The notes under the pieces: model-generated
Told to the model about the DNA's origin: nothing
Seen by the model: the letters and a program-made list of their open reading frames with translations, nothing else
Database searches by the model: none
Source: Cutibacterium avidum ATCC 25577
Lineage (GTDB): Bacteria > Actinomycetota > Actinomycetes > Propionibacteriales > Propionibacteriaceae
Reading direction: 5' to 3'
DNA length: 64,000 nt
Assembly: GCF_000227295.1 (NCBI RefSeq)
Contig: NZ_JH165054.1
Span: 1,629,625-1,693,624, forward strand
Made by a program: the position numbers and the translations under genes
In this document: positions 34,397 through 43,570 of the stretch, one piece after another
How positions within the stretch are numbered: the first letter of the stretch is position 1
Layout: each line of letters starts with the position of its first letter

Positions 34397-35980
34397 TCAG
34401 ATCCAGGAGCGGAACCACATCCGTGCCAGCCATGCCTTTCGGGTCATGAGACTGTCGGTGAGGACGGGGTAGATGAAGGCGAAATCAGCCGCAACCAAGG
34501 CCATGACCGTCCCGACGACGATCGCACCGATGCGGCGTCGGCTGGTGACCTTGGTCGGCCCGAGGATCTGACCGAGCCAGATCGCCAGGATTGTCACCGT
34601 GAATGGGATGATGCAGATGGCATAGAAGAAGAACAGCGGACGATCGTCGTAGCGGAACCACGGGATCCACGTCGACATCATGGCGACGATCGGCAGGGTG
34701 AACCGCCAGTCACGGGCGAAGATCCACCAGATCACCGCGGCCACCAGGGCGATGGCTGCGAACCACCACAGTACGGGGGTGCCGGTCGCGGAGATGACAC
34801 GCAGGCAGGTGTCACCAACGGCCTCGCAACCCTGCTGGCCCGGCTTGATGTCGTTGACTGCGTCAATTCCGAGCGGTCGCTGATTGATCAACCATCCGGA
34901 TGGATTCGAGGCGTAGACGTGGGTCTGCGTCATCATGTACGAGCCGGTGTGGAAGTCGTAGATCTGCTGGTGGTAGTCCCACAGCGCGGCCAACGGCTTT
35001 CCGATGACCTTGGACAGGCCCGGATCAGGGTTCGGACCGGCCCAGGATTTTCCGAGAACCATGTGTGGGTAGATCGAGAGCCACCGCGCCCACGTGGCGA
35101 TGTAGATGCCCACGGCCACGACGACCAGGTAGAGGAAGGCCGGTACCCCGTCGCGCAGGAAGGACCACCACGCCTTCGTGCCCGCACCGGCGAGCCGACG
35201 TGCCGACCAGTCCCAGATGACCGAGATGATGCCCATCGTCGCCAGCACGAACATGGAATTCCACTTCGTGGCGCAGGCCAGGCCGAACATGACTCCAGCC
35301 ACCAGACGCCACGGACGCCACCCCTGGGCTGGACCGAAGATCCCGTCGAGATGGGGTTTGCCGACGGCTCTCAGATGATCTGCCAGATGATGACGGAACC
35401 AGTCCCGGTCAGCCGCCACCGCGGACACACCTGCCACCAGGAAGAAGGCCTGGAAGATGTCGAGCAGTCCGACCCGGCTCATGACGAAGGCCAAGCCGTC
35501 GAGGGTGAGCAGGATGCCGGCAATGGCGCCCACCATTGTGGACCGGGAAAGACGTCGAGCCAACCGGATCGTCATGAGGACGAGCAGGGACCCGAAGACC
35601 ACGGATGCGAATCGCCAGCCGAAAGAGTTGAAACCGAACAGTTGCTCCCCGATCGCGATGAGCCACTTTCCCATCGGTGGATGGACGACGAACTCGGCGT
35701 CGGGTGTCCAGGTGTTCGTGATTCCTTTGACGATGTCAGCGTTGGCTTTCGCTGCGTCAGGCCAAGTGCCCTCGTACCCCTGCTGGAGCATCGTCCAGGC
35801 GTCCTTGGGGTAGTAGGTCTCGTCAAAGACGAGGTTCTTGGGGAAGCCGACATTCCACACCCGCAGCAAGAAAGCCAGTGCGGTGATGAGGGCCGTGACG
35901 ACCCAGCTCGTGTACTCGTCGCTCATTCGGCCGTCGTCGAGACGCTCGAGGGTCGACAAGGATCTTCTCGCTGCTGCCAC
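34397..35980 (-). CDS. pmt: protein O-mannosyltransferase (dolichyl/polyprenyl-phosphate-mannose dependent)
   Basis: A 527-residue GT39 membrane enzyme transferring mannose from polyprenyl-phosphate-mannose to exported proteins. The first external loop has the conserved acidic FDETYYPKDAW near 52-62. The loop around FVVHPPMGKWLIA and about 10 hydrophobic segments follow. The start is uncertain: GTG 35980 gives the usual leader with SALERL-type sequence (here STLERLDDG), and ATG 35926 is the alternative. It is divergent from rsmI, the same arrangement as Rv1002c/Rv1003. Surface lipoproteins encoded nearby are plausible substrates. Confidence 0.9.
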   Translation of the reverse strand: MAAARRSLSTLERLDDGRMSDEYTSWVVTALITALAFLLRVWNVGFPKNLVFDETYYPKDAWTMLQQGYEGTWPDAAKANADIVKGITNTWTPDAEFVVHPPMGKWLIAIGEQLFGFNSFGWRFASVVFGSLLVLMTIRLARRLSRSTMVGAIAGILLTLDGLAFVMSRVGLLDIFQAFFLVAGVSAVAADRDWFRHHLADHLRAVGKPHLDGIFGPAQGWRPWRLVAGVMFGLACATKWNSMFVLATMGIISVIWDWSARRLAGAGTKAWWSFLRDGVPAFLYLVVVAVGIYIATWARWLSIYPHMVLGKSWAGPNPDPGLSKVIGKPLAALWDYHQQIYDFHTGSYMMTQTHVYASNPSGWLINQRPLGIDAVNDIKPGQQGCEAVGDTCLRVISATGTPVLWWFAAIALVAAVIWWIFARDWRFTLPIVAMMSTWIPWFRYDDRPLFFFYAICIIPFTVTILAIWLGQILGPTKVTSRRRIGAIVVGTVMALVAADFAFIYPVLTDSLMTRKAWLARMWFRSWI

Positions 35981-36040
35981 ATCGCCATGGTAGAGGGTTG
36001 GTGAGACGCCACCGTCGGTCCGGCATGGGACGATGGTCGA

Positions 36041-36898
36041 GTGAGCCAGACACCACCGGGACGAGTCATCCTTGCGGGCACCCCCATCGGGGACCGTCAT
36101 AGCGCCTCGCCGGCCCTCATCGAGACCTTGCGTGACGCCCGCATCATCGCTGCCGAGGACACACGTCGGTTGCGCGATCTGCTGCGCCGCCTTGACGTCG
36201 AGACCTCTGCCCGCGTGGTGTCCTATTTTGAGGGCAATGAATCGGTCCGAACCTCCGAGCTCATTGAGTGTCTTCGTGACGGGGACGACGTCGTTGTCGC
36301 CACAGATGCGGGGATGCCCTCGGTGTCCGACCCGGGATACCGGCTCGTCACCGCCGCCATTGAGCACGACATCGTCGTCACCTCGGTCCCCGGACCCACC
36401 GCCGTGACGACAGCCCTGGCCATCTCGGGAATGCCGACTGACCGGTTCTGCTTCGAGGGATTCCTGCCGCGCAAGTCGGGGGAGAGGCGTCGTCGTCTGG
36501 CTGAACTTGCCGACGAACCGCGCACCACTGTCGTCTACGAGGCTCCCCATCGGCTCGCCGATCTGCTCGACGATGCCGCCGAGGTCCTTGGCACCGACCG
36601 ACGCGCTGCGGTGTGCCGGGAGTTGACGAAGACCTACGAGGAGGTTCGTCGCGGCGGTCTGGCAGAGCTGGCTGAATGGGCTCGTGAGAACGCCCGCGGC
36701 GAGATCACCATCGTCATCGAGGGAGCCAGGGGGAACTCCGTGAGTCTTGACGAGGCCGTCGAGATGGTCGCCGACCTCATCGACGACGGCATCAAGCCGT
36801 CCAAGGCCGTCGCCCAGGTGGCACGGGCCACCGGTGTCGACCGACACGAGCTCTACGACGCCGTCCAGAATGCCTCGACCGACCAGGAGGAATCGTGA
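36041..36898 (+). CDS. rsmI: 16S rRNA 2'-O-methyltransferase RsmI
   Basis: A 285-residue SAM-dependent tetrapyrrole-methylase-fold enzyme that methylates the 2'-O of C1402 in 16S rRNA. Motifs: LAGTPIGD near 11, AAEDTRRLRDLL near 37, ATDAGMPSVSDPGYRLV near 86, VPGPTAVTTALAISG, and FEGFLPRKSGERRRRL. The start is GTG at 36041. It overlaps tatD as GTGA and heads a tightly packed run of rsmI-tatD-rsmA-ispE-marR, almost certainly one transcription unit. Confidence 0.94.
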   Translation: MSQTPPGRVILAGTPIGDRHSASPALIETLRDARIIAAEDTRRLRDLLRRLDVETSARVVSYFEGNESVRTSELIECLRDGDDVVVATDAGMPSVSDPGYRLVTAAIEHDIVVTSVPGPTAVTTALAISGMPTDRFCFEGFLPRKSGERRRRLAELADEPRTTVVYEAPHRLADLLDDAAEVLGTDRRAAVCRELTKTYEEVRRGGLAELAEWARENARGEITIVIEGARGNSVSLDEAVEMVADLIDDGIKPSKAVAQVARATGVDRHELYDAVQNASTDQEES

Positions 36899-37803
36899 AC
36901 GAAGCCATCCGTGAGGTACTGGCCGAGGCTGGCCTGCCGCCCCTGCCCGAGCCATTGGCCGCCCCTCTGGTGGACTCCCACACCCACCTCGACACGGTGG
37001 CCGACATCGTCCACCTCGATACCGCCATCAGCCTGGCCGCCGCCCGTGAGGTCGGGGTGACCCACATTGCTCAAATCGGGTGCGACGTGGAGGGGTCCGA
37101 GTTCGCCGAGGAACTGGCGCGAACCCATAAGAACGTCATTGCGGCGGTGGCGATCCATCCCAATGACGCCGCCCGTCTGGGGCGCAAGAAGATCGGCGCT
37201 GCCCTCAAACACATCGATGACCTCGCCAGCGCCGGCGACCATGTCCGGGCCATCGGAGAGACTGGAATCGACCACTTCGGCACGACCGACGACGAGGGGC
37301 AAGCCCTCCAACGAGAGGTCTTCGCCGCCCACATCGCCATGGCCCATGAGCACGGTCTCACCCTTGCGATCCACATGCGTGATGCCCGCAACGGTGGTGA
37401 GGGAGACGGTCCGACCCAGGGCCGACAGGCCCATGACGACGTCGTCGACGTTCTCGACTCAGAAGGTTGGCCGGAGCGGGTCATCATGCACTGCTATTCC
37501 GGTGATGCCGACCTGGCTCGGATCTGCCTGAGCCACGGGGCGTACCTGTCCTTCTCCGGGACGATCACCTTCAACTCTGCCGGCCCTCAGCGTGACGCCT
37601 TGGCGATCGTTCCCGACGACCGCATCCTCGTCGAGACCGACGCGCCGTTCCTCACCCCGGTGCCACGCCGCGGCAAGCGCAACGGCCCTTACCTGCTGCC
37701 GCACACCGCCCGTTTCGTGGCACAGCAGCGTGGGTGGGATGAGACGCGCGCCTGCCAACAGCTCACTGACAACGCCTTTTCCGCTTATGGAGGTGCCTGG
37801 TGA
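36895..37803 (+). CDS. tatD: TatD-family metal-dependent hydrolase
   Basis: A 302-residue TIM-barrel phosphoesterase of the TatD family (DNase/RNA quality control). Metal ligands appear in order: DSHTHLD near 27, the Glu in GETGIDHF near 121, IHMRDA near 160, HCYSGD near 197 and ETDAPFLTP near 244. The start GTG at 36895 overlaps rsmI, and its stop overlaps rsmA. The tatD-rsmA-ispE order is conserved in actinobacteria. No unusual residues were seen. Confidence 0.93.
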   Translation: MNEAIREVLAEAGLPPLPEPLAAPLVDSHTHLDTVADIVHLDTAISLAAAREVGVTHIAQIGCDVEGSEFAEELARTHKNVIAAVAIHPNDAARLGRKKIGAALKHIDDLASAGDHVRAIGETGIDHFGTTDDEGQALQREVFAAHIAMAHEHGLTLAIHMRDARNGGEGDGPTQGRQAHDDVVDVLDSEGWPERVIMHCYSGDADLARICLSHGAYLSFSGTITFNSAGPQRDALAIVPDDRILVETDAPFLTPVPRRGKRNGPYLLPHTARFVAQQRGWDETRACQQLTDNAFSAYGGAW

Positions 37804-38696
37804 CCGAAACCGGATTGCTCGATCCCGCGTCGATCCGACGCATTGCCGGTCAGATCGGCCTGAGACCGACGAAGACCCGTGGGCAGAATTTCGTCCACGA
37901 CGCCAACACGGTGCGTCGTATCGTCTCCCTGGCCCAGGTGGGTCCCGACGACCGTGTCATCGAGGTCGGCCCAGGCCTGGGATCACTGACCCTCGGCCTG
38001 CTTGAGACCGGCGCCCAGGTCGTCGCTGTCGAGATCGACGAGGTGCTGGCCACCCAGCTTCCCGACACGGTGGCCGAGCGGATGCCCGAGGCTGCCGACA
38101 GGCTGGAGGTCATCCTCTCCGACGCCCTCGACGTCGATGCCATCCCCGGCTCCGATCCGACCGCGCTGGTGGCGAACCTGCCCTACAACGTCGCTGTCCC
38201 GGTGCTGCTGCACATGCTGGCGATCTGTCCGCAGTGGTCGACGGGTGTCGTCATGGTGCAGTCGGAGGTGGCCGACCGTCTGGTGGCCGCTCCCGGATCC
38301 AAGATCTACGGGGTTCCCAGCGCCAAGCTGGCCTGGTATGCCGTGGCGACCCGGGTGGGAAATGTCCCCCCGACGGTCTTCTGGCCGGTGCCCAACGTGG
38401 ATTCCGGGTTGGTCCGGATCACGAGGAGACGTCCTCCTAAGATCGACGGACGAGCCCCTGAGACCACTCGCTCCCAGGTCTTCCGCGTGATTGACGCGGC
38501 CTTCGCGTCCCGTCGCAAGATGCTGAGATCCGCACTGGCTGGACTGTGTGGTGGTTCGGCGGCTGCCTCCGACCTCATCGGCGCTGTAGGGATCGACCCG
38601 ACGGTGCGCGGAGAGGCCCTTGACATCGTGGACTTGACCCGTGTTGCGGAGGCGTTGGCCCAGGCCGGCGTCCTCGGCGATCCGGGTCAGGTGTGA
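37800..38696 (+). CDS. rsmA: 16S rRNA dimethyladenosine transferase
   Basis: A 298-residue KsgA enzyme dimethylating A1518 and A1519 of 16S rRNA. SAM-binding VIEVGPGLGSLT is near 47, GQNFVHD near 28, catalytic NLPYNVAVP near 122, with a basic C-terminal domain (FASRRKMLRSAL). GTG at 37800 overlaps the tatD stop, and the end overlaps the ispE start (GTGA). With rsmI it places two 16S methyltransferases in one operon. Confidence 0.95.
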   Translation: MTETGLLDPASIRRIAGQIGLRPTKTRGQNFVHDANTVRRIVSLAQVGPDDRVIEVGPGLGSLTLGLLETGAQVVAVEIDEVLATQLPDTVAERMPEAADRLEVILSDALDVDAIPGSDPTALVANLPYNVAVPVLLHMLAICPQWSTGVVMVQSEVADRLVAAPGSKIYGVPSAKLAWYAVATRVGNVPPTVFWPVPNVDSGLVRITRRRPPKIDGRAPETTRSQVFRVIDAAFASRRKMLRSALAGLCGGSAAASDLIGAVGIDPTVRGEALDIVDLTRVAEALAQAGVLGDPGQV

Positions 38697-39688
38697 ACTT
38701 CTGCCGGTACGGTAAGCACATGATGATGGACGATCCGTTCGACTTGCTCCGTCCCACGACCGTGACGGTGCGGGTCAGCGCCAAGGTCAATCTGGCGTTG
38801 GGGGTCGGCAGCCTCGCGCCTGACAGTTTCCACCCGCTGGCAACGGTCTTCGAGGCGATCGGGATTCACGACGAAGTGACGGTGACCCGTCGTGACGACA
38901 AACGCATCACCCTCACCGTCTCGGGAGAGGATGCCGACCAGGTCCCCACTGACGAGACCAACCTCGCCTGGCGGGCCGTGGAGATGGTGCGTGAGGAATT
39001 CGCCCTGGAGCGGGGGGAGCGCGATCACGGCGTCGATATTCACATCGACAAGTCCATTCCTGTCGCCGGTGGCATGGCAGGTGGGTCCGCTGACGCCGCC
39101 GGAGCCCTGCTCGCCGCAGCCGCCCTGTGTCGTCTTCCCGATTCTCCTGAGAGTCTGCAGCCGCTGGCCGCGCAGCTAGGCTCTGACGTGCCCTTCTGTC
39201 TCATGGGCGGGGTGGCGCTGGGTCGAGGGCGAGGGGACCGTCTGGCTCCGGTGATTTGCCGTGGCCGTCATCACTGGGTCATCGCCACCTCGAATCAGGG
39301 ACTGTCCACCCCAGCCGTCTACCGACGTTTCGATGAGATGGGCGGGAACCCCGGGGGCGAGGCAGTTCCCAACGACCTCATCTCAGCCCTCACGCGGGGA
39401 GATCTCGACGCGGTCGCGGCCACCATGAGCAATGATCTTCAGGCCCCCGCTGTTGACCTGCGTCCCGAACTCGGCGAGGTGCTGGAAGTCGGGAAGGAAG
39501 CTGGAGCTCTCACCGCCCTCGTCTCGGGTTCCGGACCCACCTGCGCCTTCCTCGTGCGCGACGCCGCCGGGGCCAAGAAGGTCAGCGCCGCCGTGTCCGC
39601 CCTACCGCAGGTCAATCGCACCAGGACGGCCCGCGGCCCGGCCTCCGGTGCTCAGGTGTTGCCGGGGCCGGTGGGGAGCTTCGCATGA
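38693..39688 (+). CDS. ispE: 4-diphosphocytidyl-2-C-methyl-D-erythritol kinase
   Basis: A GHMP-family kinase of the non-mevalonate isoprenoid pathway, about 331 residues from GTG 38693. The N-terminal VRVSAKVNLALGVG carries the substrate lysine, the ATP loop is PVAGGMAGGSADAAGALL, and a C-terminal LVSGSGPTCAF is present. GTG 38693 overlaps the rsmA stop; ATG 38720 would give 322 residues and is a realistic alternative. It is followed by overlapping marR. Confidence 0.93.
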   Translation: MNFCRYGKHMMMDDPFDLLRPTTVTVRVSAKVNLALGVGSLAPDSFHPLATVFEAIGIHDEVTVTRRDDKRITLTVSGEDADQVPTDETNLAWRAVEMVREEFALERGERDHGVDIHIDKSIPVAGGMAGGSADAAGALLAAAALCRLPDSPESLQPLAAQLGSDVPFCLMGGVALGRGRGDRLAPVICRGRHHWVIATSNQGLSTPAVYRRFDEMGGNPGGEAVPNDLISALTRGDLDAVAATMSNDLQAPAVDLRPELGEVLEVGKEAGALTALVSGSGPTCAFLVRDAAGAKKVSAAVSALPQVNRTRTARGPASGAQVLPGPVGSFA

Positions 39689-40206
39689 CGACCTCCCACC
39701 GGCACCAGGACCCGAAGGACGCCGTCGATGTCATCATCGCGGCATGGGCGAGGGAGCGACCCGACCTGCCCGTCGAGGTGATGGAGGTGTGGTCGCGCGT
39801 CACCAGGCTGGCACGTCGCCTTGATCGAGACCGCTCCAAGGCATTCTCGCAATGGGACCTGGAGGGCTGGGAATTCGACGTCCTGGCAGCCCTGCGACGC
39901 TCCGGGGAGCCATACCAACTCAGCCCCGGGCAGCTCCTCAGCGAGCTTGAGGTCGCCTCGGGGACGATGACGAATCGGATCACCAGACTGTCAGACCGTG
40001 GCCTGGTGTGTCGTCTGCCTCACCCCAAGGACGGTCGCGGGGTCATCGTCGAGCTCACCGATGCCGGACGAGATCGGGTCGACGGAGCTCTGGCAGCCTT
40101 GTTGGAATCCGAGGGACGTCTCCTCGACTCGATGGACCCGCAGGCCGTCGAGCAACTGGGCCGGGGACTGCGCGCGGTGCTGGCTCGTCAGGAAGAGCTG
40201 GACTGA
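39685..40206 (+). CDS. MarR-family transcriptional regulator
   Basis: A 173-residue winged-helix repressor. The DNA-binding region spans about 60-125 (LSPGQLLSELEVASGTMTNR recognition helix, wing HPKDGRGVIVELT). An extended N-terminal region is shared with actinobacterial MarR proteins. ATG at 39685 overlaps the ispE stop (ATGA). Its last 19 bp overlap the convergent tetR gene. The target is unknown; translational coupling to the operon argues against a simple divergent-target role. Confidence 0.88.
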   Translation: MTTSHRHQDPKDAVDVIIAAWARERPDLPVEVMEVWSRVTRLARRLDRDRSKAFSQWDLEGWEFDVLAALRRSGEPYQLSPGQLLSELEVASGTMTNRITRLSDRGLVCRLPHPKDGRGVIVELTDAGRDRVDGALAALLESEGRLLDSMDPQAVEQLGRGLRAVLARQEELD

Positions 40207-40868
40207 TCCTCTTCCCGCTCGCTGTGGCGGGTGAGACGCGGATTTTCCGACACCCGTGCCAGCCCGTTGAAGGCCAGGTCGACGAGGTGAGCGGCGACGA
40301 CCTCCTTGGCCGGTTCCCGGGTGTCGATCCAGGCCTGTCCTGCCATGCCCACCATCCCGGTGAGTGCCGGGGCATAAAGGGGCGAGAAGGAGGCGTCGAA
40401 GCCGTGACGGTTGAAGTTGTCGGCGAGAATCCCTTCCGCCCAGGAAGCGACGTCAGAAAGGATCGAAGCGTAGGAGCCGGTCGTTGATCCGACCGAGGAA
40501 TCTCGGGAGATGATGCGAAATCCATCGGGGCGATCATCGATGTAGTCCAGCAAGGCCAGCACTGCGGACTCCAGGGTGCGACGTGGTCCCTGCTTCGGGC
40601 GGGTCATCGCGGCATTGAGGGAATCCTGCAGCAGGCGCACCTCCCGATCGACGACGACGGCGTAGAGCCCGTCCTTGGACCCGAAGTGCTCGTAGACGAC
40701 GGGTTTCGAAACTCCTGCGGTGGCAGCGATCTCCTCGACGGAGGTGCCCGCGACGCCGTTGTCGGCGAAGAGACGACGCGCCACGCTGATGAGCTGCTCG
40801 CGGCGCTGCCCGCTGGTCATCCGGGCCCGGGGGTGCCTGGAAGGTCGGGATGCGGGCGTCGACGTCAT
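40188..40868 (-). CDS. TetR-family transcriptional regulator
   Basis: A 226-residue repressor with an N-terminal helix-turn-helix (EIAATAGVSKPVVYEHFGSK near 46-65) and a C-terminal ligand domain. ATG at 40868 gives a basic N-terminal tail; the ATG at residue 17 (MTSGQRREQL) is an alternative start. A TetR gene in this position next to glmU is also found in mycobacteria (Rv1019). The ligand and target are unknown. It converges on and overlaps the marR gene by 19 bp. Confidence 0.88.
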   Translation of the reverse strand: MTSTPASRPSRHPRARMTSGQRREQLISVARRLFADNGVAGTSVEEIAATAGVSKPVVYEHFGSKDGLYAVVVDREVRLLQDSLNAAMTRPKQGPRRTLESAVLALLDYIDDRPDGFRIISRDSSVGSTTGSYASILSDVASWAEGILADNFNRHGFDASFSPLYAPALTGMVGMAGQAWIDTREPAKEVVAAHLVDLAFNGLARVSENPRLTRHSEREEDQSSSS

Positions 40869-40950
40869 GGCATCGAGCCTACTCAGGCCCGTTGCGTGGC
40901 CGAATCGCGGTCCATGCTCTAGGGTTGGGGGGACTCGGTTCGCCGAGCGT

Positions 40951-41029
40951 TCCCCGGTTGGTCTGCCGGCAGGGCCCGCCTGACTTTGAATCAGGATCAG
41001 CGACGCAGGTTCGACTCCTGCCCGGGGAG
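40951..41029 (+). tRNA. tRNA-Gln (TTG)
   Basis: Acceptor TCCCCGG pairs with CCGGGGA, anticodon stem CCTGA/TCAGG encloses loop CTTTGAA (anticodon TTG), and T arm GCAGG-TTCGACT-CCTGC is canonical. The region between the anticodon and T stems is nine bases, longer than the usual four or five of this tRNA class. CCA is not encoded. Confidence 0.85.
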
Positions 41030-41122
41030 CTCATCCACCCTGTCGCACCTCCTCACGGTGCGGTGCGACCGCGTGACGGCTACAGTTGGCCCTGCATGCC
41101 GCATCCGAACTGGGGGAGCACC

Positions 41123-42421
41123 GTGACGTCCAGCCCGTCCACTGACCGAACCGAGAACGACGGAGTGGCCGCCGTCATCGTGCTGGCTGCCGGCGGTGGC
41201 ACCCGCATGAAGTCCTCGAAGTCCAAGCTGCTCCACGAGGTCGCCGGTCGACCCATGCTGTCGTGGGCCATTGGAGCGGCACGCGGACTCAGCCCAGAGC
41301 ATCTCGTCGTGGTCGTCGGACATCGTCGCGATCAGGTAGAGGCCCATCTAGCTGATGACGCCCCCGACGTCACCACCGCTGTTCAGGCCGAGCAGAAAGG
41401 CACCGGCCACGCCGTCGCCTGTGGTCTCGAGGGGCTGGGACAACTTCACGGCGAGGTCGTCGTCACCTATGGTGACGTCCCGATGCTGACCGGAGAAACC
41501 CTCCAACAGATGGTCGAGGTCCACCGCGAGCGTCGCAATCTCGTCACCGTCCTCACTGCCGAGGTCGATGATCCCACTGGCTATGGACGCATCCTCCGCG
41601 ACGGAGAGACCGTCGTCGGGATCGTCGAGCACAAGGACGCCGACGAGGCTCAGAGGGCCGTTCGAGAGATCAACTCCGGCATATACGTCTTTGACGCCGA
41701 GGCCCTGCGTGACGGCGTCTCCAAACTGTCCAACGACAACGCTCAGGGCGAGTATTACCTCACCGACGTCGTCACCATGGCTGCCGATGGCACCGTCGAG
41801 GTTCCCGGTCGCGGTCGCGTCGGCGCCTTCCGTACCGACGACGTCTGGCAGACCGAGGGAGTCAATGACCGGGTACAGCTGGCCCGTATGAATGCCGAGG
41901 TCAACCGACGCATCGTCACCGCATGGATGCGGTCCGGGGTCACCGTTATCGATCCGTCCTCCACCTGGATCCAGCCGGATGTCGATCTCGCCAATGACGT
42001 CACCCTGTATCCCGACGTTTTCCTCAGCGGAGCCACGACGATCGCCTCCGGAGCCACCATCGGACCGGATGTCACCGTCACCGACTCCGAGATTCGGGAA
42101 GGGGCCACCATCACTCGGTCCGAGATCACCCTCGCGGTCGTCGGTGAGGGAGTGCGCGTCGGCCCGTTCTCCAACATCCGCCCCGGCTCCGTCCTCGACC
42201 GCGACGCCAAGGTCGGAGCCTTCGTCGAGACCAAGAACACCCACGTCGGAACCGAGGCTGTCATACCCCACATGGCCTACGTCGGCGATTCCGAGGTGAC
42301 CGCAGGATCCTCCGTCGTTGCCGGATCCGTCCTCTCCCGGGAGTGCGCCGCTCCCGCCACCGACTCGGACGTCATGTCCGACAGCCAAGACGACACCCTC
42401 AACCCGGAGGCTGACCAGTGA
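41123..42421 (+). CDS. glmU: GlmU N-acetylglucosamine-1-phosphate uridylyltransferase with truncated acetyltransferase domain
   Basis: A 432-residue protein; GlmU is normally 460-495. The uridylyltransferase half is intact (VLAAGGGTRMKSSKSKLLHEV, YGDVPML, INSGIYVF, TDDVWQTEGVNDR). The left-handed beta-helix keeps FSNIRPG, the VETKN lysine and the PHMAYVGD histidine. It then jumps to TAGSSVVAGSVLSREC, missing the NYDG asparagine, the following coils and the acetyl-CoA contact segment. GTG 41123 was chosen for GGGGGAG just upstream; ATG 41096 is possible. prs overlaps its stop. Acetylation of glucosamine-1-phosphate by this protein is therefore doubtful. Confidence 0.9.
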   Translation: MTSSPSTDRTENDGVAAVIVLAAGGGTRMKSSKSKLLHEVAGRPMLSWAIGAARGLSPEHLVVVVGHRRDQVEAHLADDAPDVTTAVQAEQKGTGHAVACGLEGLGQLHGEVVVTYGDVPMLTGETLQQMVEVHRERRNLVTVLTAEVDDPTGYGRILRDGETVVGIVEHKDADEAQRAVREINSGIYVFDAEALRDGVSKLSNDNAQGEYYLTDVVTMAADGTVEVPGRGRVGAFRTDDVWQTEGVNDRVQLARMNAEVNRRIVTAWMRSGVTVIDPSSTWIQPDVDLANDVTLYPDVFLSGATTIASGATIGPDVTVTDSEIREGATITRSEITLAVVGEGVRVGPFSNIRPGSVLDRDAKVGAFVETKNTHVGTEAVIPHMAYVGDSEVTAGSSVVAGSVLSRECAAPATDSDVMSDSQDDTLNPEADQ

Positions 42422-43386
42422 GTGGAACCACCCGTCCGAACAACAAGCACCTCATGATCTGCTCAGGACGGGCCTATCCCGAACTTGCCGAGCAGATCGC
42501 CGCCGAACTCGGCGTCGACCTCGTCCCCTCGCGTCAGGTCACCTACGCCAACTCCGAGATCTACGTGCAGTTCCAGGAGTCCGTGCGTGGTTGCGACGCT
42601 TTCGTCATCCAGTCCCACAGCGCCCCGGTGAACGAGGCCATGATGGAGCAGCTCATCATGATCGACGCCCTCAAGAGGGCATCGGCCAAGCGCATCACCG
42701 TGGTTTCCCCGTTCTACCCCTACGCCCGCCAGGACAAGAAGCACCTGGGCCGCGAGCCCATCTCCGCTCGCCTCATGGCCGACCTCTACCAGGCTGCCGG
42801 TGCTGACCGGATCATGTCGGTGGACCTGCACGCCGCCCAGATCCAGGGGTTCTTCGATGGGCCGGTCGATCACCTGTGGGCCTTGCCGGTGCTCGCCGAC
42901 TACGTCGCCTCCAAGTACGACAACTCCGACATGGTCGTCGTCTCCCCGGATGCCGGTCGTGTGCGTCTGGCCGACATGTGGACCGACAAGATCGGTTGTC
43001 AGCTGGCCATCATCCACAAGCGTCGCGATCCGAACAAGGCCAACGAGACGACCACCCATGAGGTCGTCGGCGAGGTCGAGGGCAAGACCTGTCTGCTCGT
43101 CGACGACATGATCGACACCGCCGGCACGATGTGCCAGGCTGCCTCGGCCCTCAAGAAGCGCGGTGCCAAGCGCGTCATCGCGGCCGCCACTCACCCGATC
43201 CTGTCGGATCCGGCTGCTGAGCGCATCAACAATTCCCCGATCGAGGAGCTCATCGTCACCAACACGCTCAGGATCCGTGACGACATCAACATCCCCTCGA
43301 TGACGGTGTTGTCCATCGCCCCGCTCATCGCGAAGGCGATTCAGGAGGTCTTCGAGGACGGGTCGGTCACCAGCCTGTTCCGCTGA
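42418..43386 (+). CDS. prs: ribose-phosphate diphosphokinase
   Basis: A 322-residue enzyme making PRPP from ribose-5-phosphate and ATP for nucleotide, histidine and tryptophan synthesis. The flexible catalytic loop YARQDKKHLGREPISA is near 101-116, SVDLHAAQIQGFF near 136, and the PRPP-binding loop DDMIDTAGTM near 230. GTG at 42418 overlaps glmU. A hairpin (43398-43432) separates it from rplY. The glmU-prs-rplY-pth order is conserved in actinobacteria. Confidence 0.96.
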   Translation: MSGTTRPNNKHLMICSGRAYPELAEQIAAELGVDLVPSRQVTYANSEIYVQFQESVRGCDAFVIQSHSAPVNEAMMEQLIMIDALKRASAKRITVVSPFYPYARQDKKHLGREPISARLMADLYQAAGADRIMSVDLHAAQIQGFFDGPVDHLWALPVLADYVASKYDNSDMVVVSPDAGRVRLADMWTDKIGCQLAIIHKRRDPNKANETTTHEVVGEVEGKTCLLVDDMIDTAGTMCQAASALKKRGAKRVIAAATHPILSDPAAERINNSPIEELIVTNTLRIRDDINIPSMTVLSIAPLIAKAIQEVFEDGSVTSLFR

Positions 43387-43397
43387 CACGACAGCTC

Positions 43398-43435
43398 AGC
43401 CGCCCATGGCACCGCTTGTGCTGTGGGCGGCTTTG
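43398..43435 (+). terminator. terminator-like hairpin between prs and rplY
   Basis: AGCCGCCCA (43398-43406) pairs with TGGGCGGCT (43424-43432), with a smaller GCAC/GTGC pairing inside the loop, followed by TTG. It lies 11 bp after the prs stop, so rplY may have its own promoter. Confidence 0.65.
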
Positions 43436-43570
43436 CATTTGGGGGACGACGTCGTCGTGCCGTACAGTGGCCCTGCTTGGCGAGGGACCGCAAGGTCCGT
43501 GATCGACTGGCCGCCCGATTGGGCATCCTCTCGTCGAGCCGTTTCACGTCAACGAGAAGGAGAAACTGCC

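Noticed and set aside
33680..36004. 774-codon + strand frame opposite the permease and pmt
   Set aside because: It lies across two recognisable minus-strand genes and the gap between them; composition is that of a shadow frame.
42290..42421. Frameshift as the cause of the short GlmU
   Set aside because: The other two frames in this stretch do not resemble the missing beta-helix, and prs begins at 42418, so no room remains for it.
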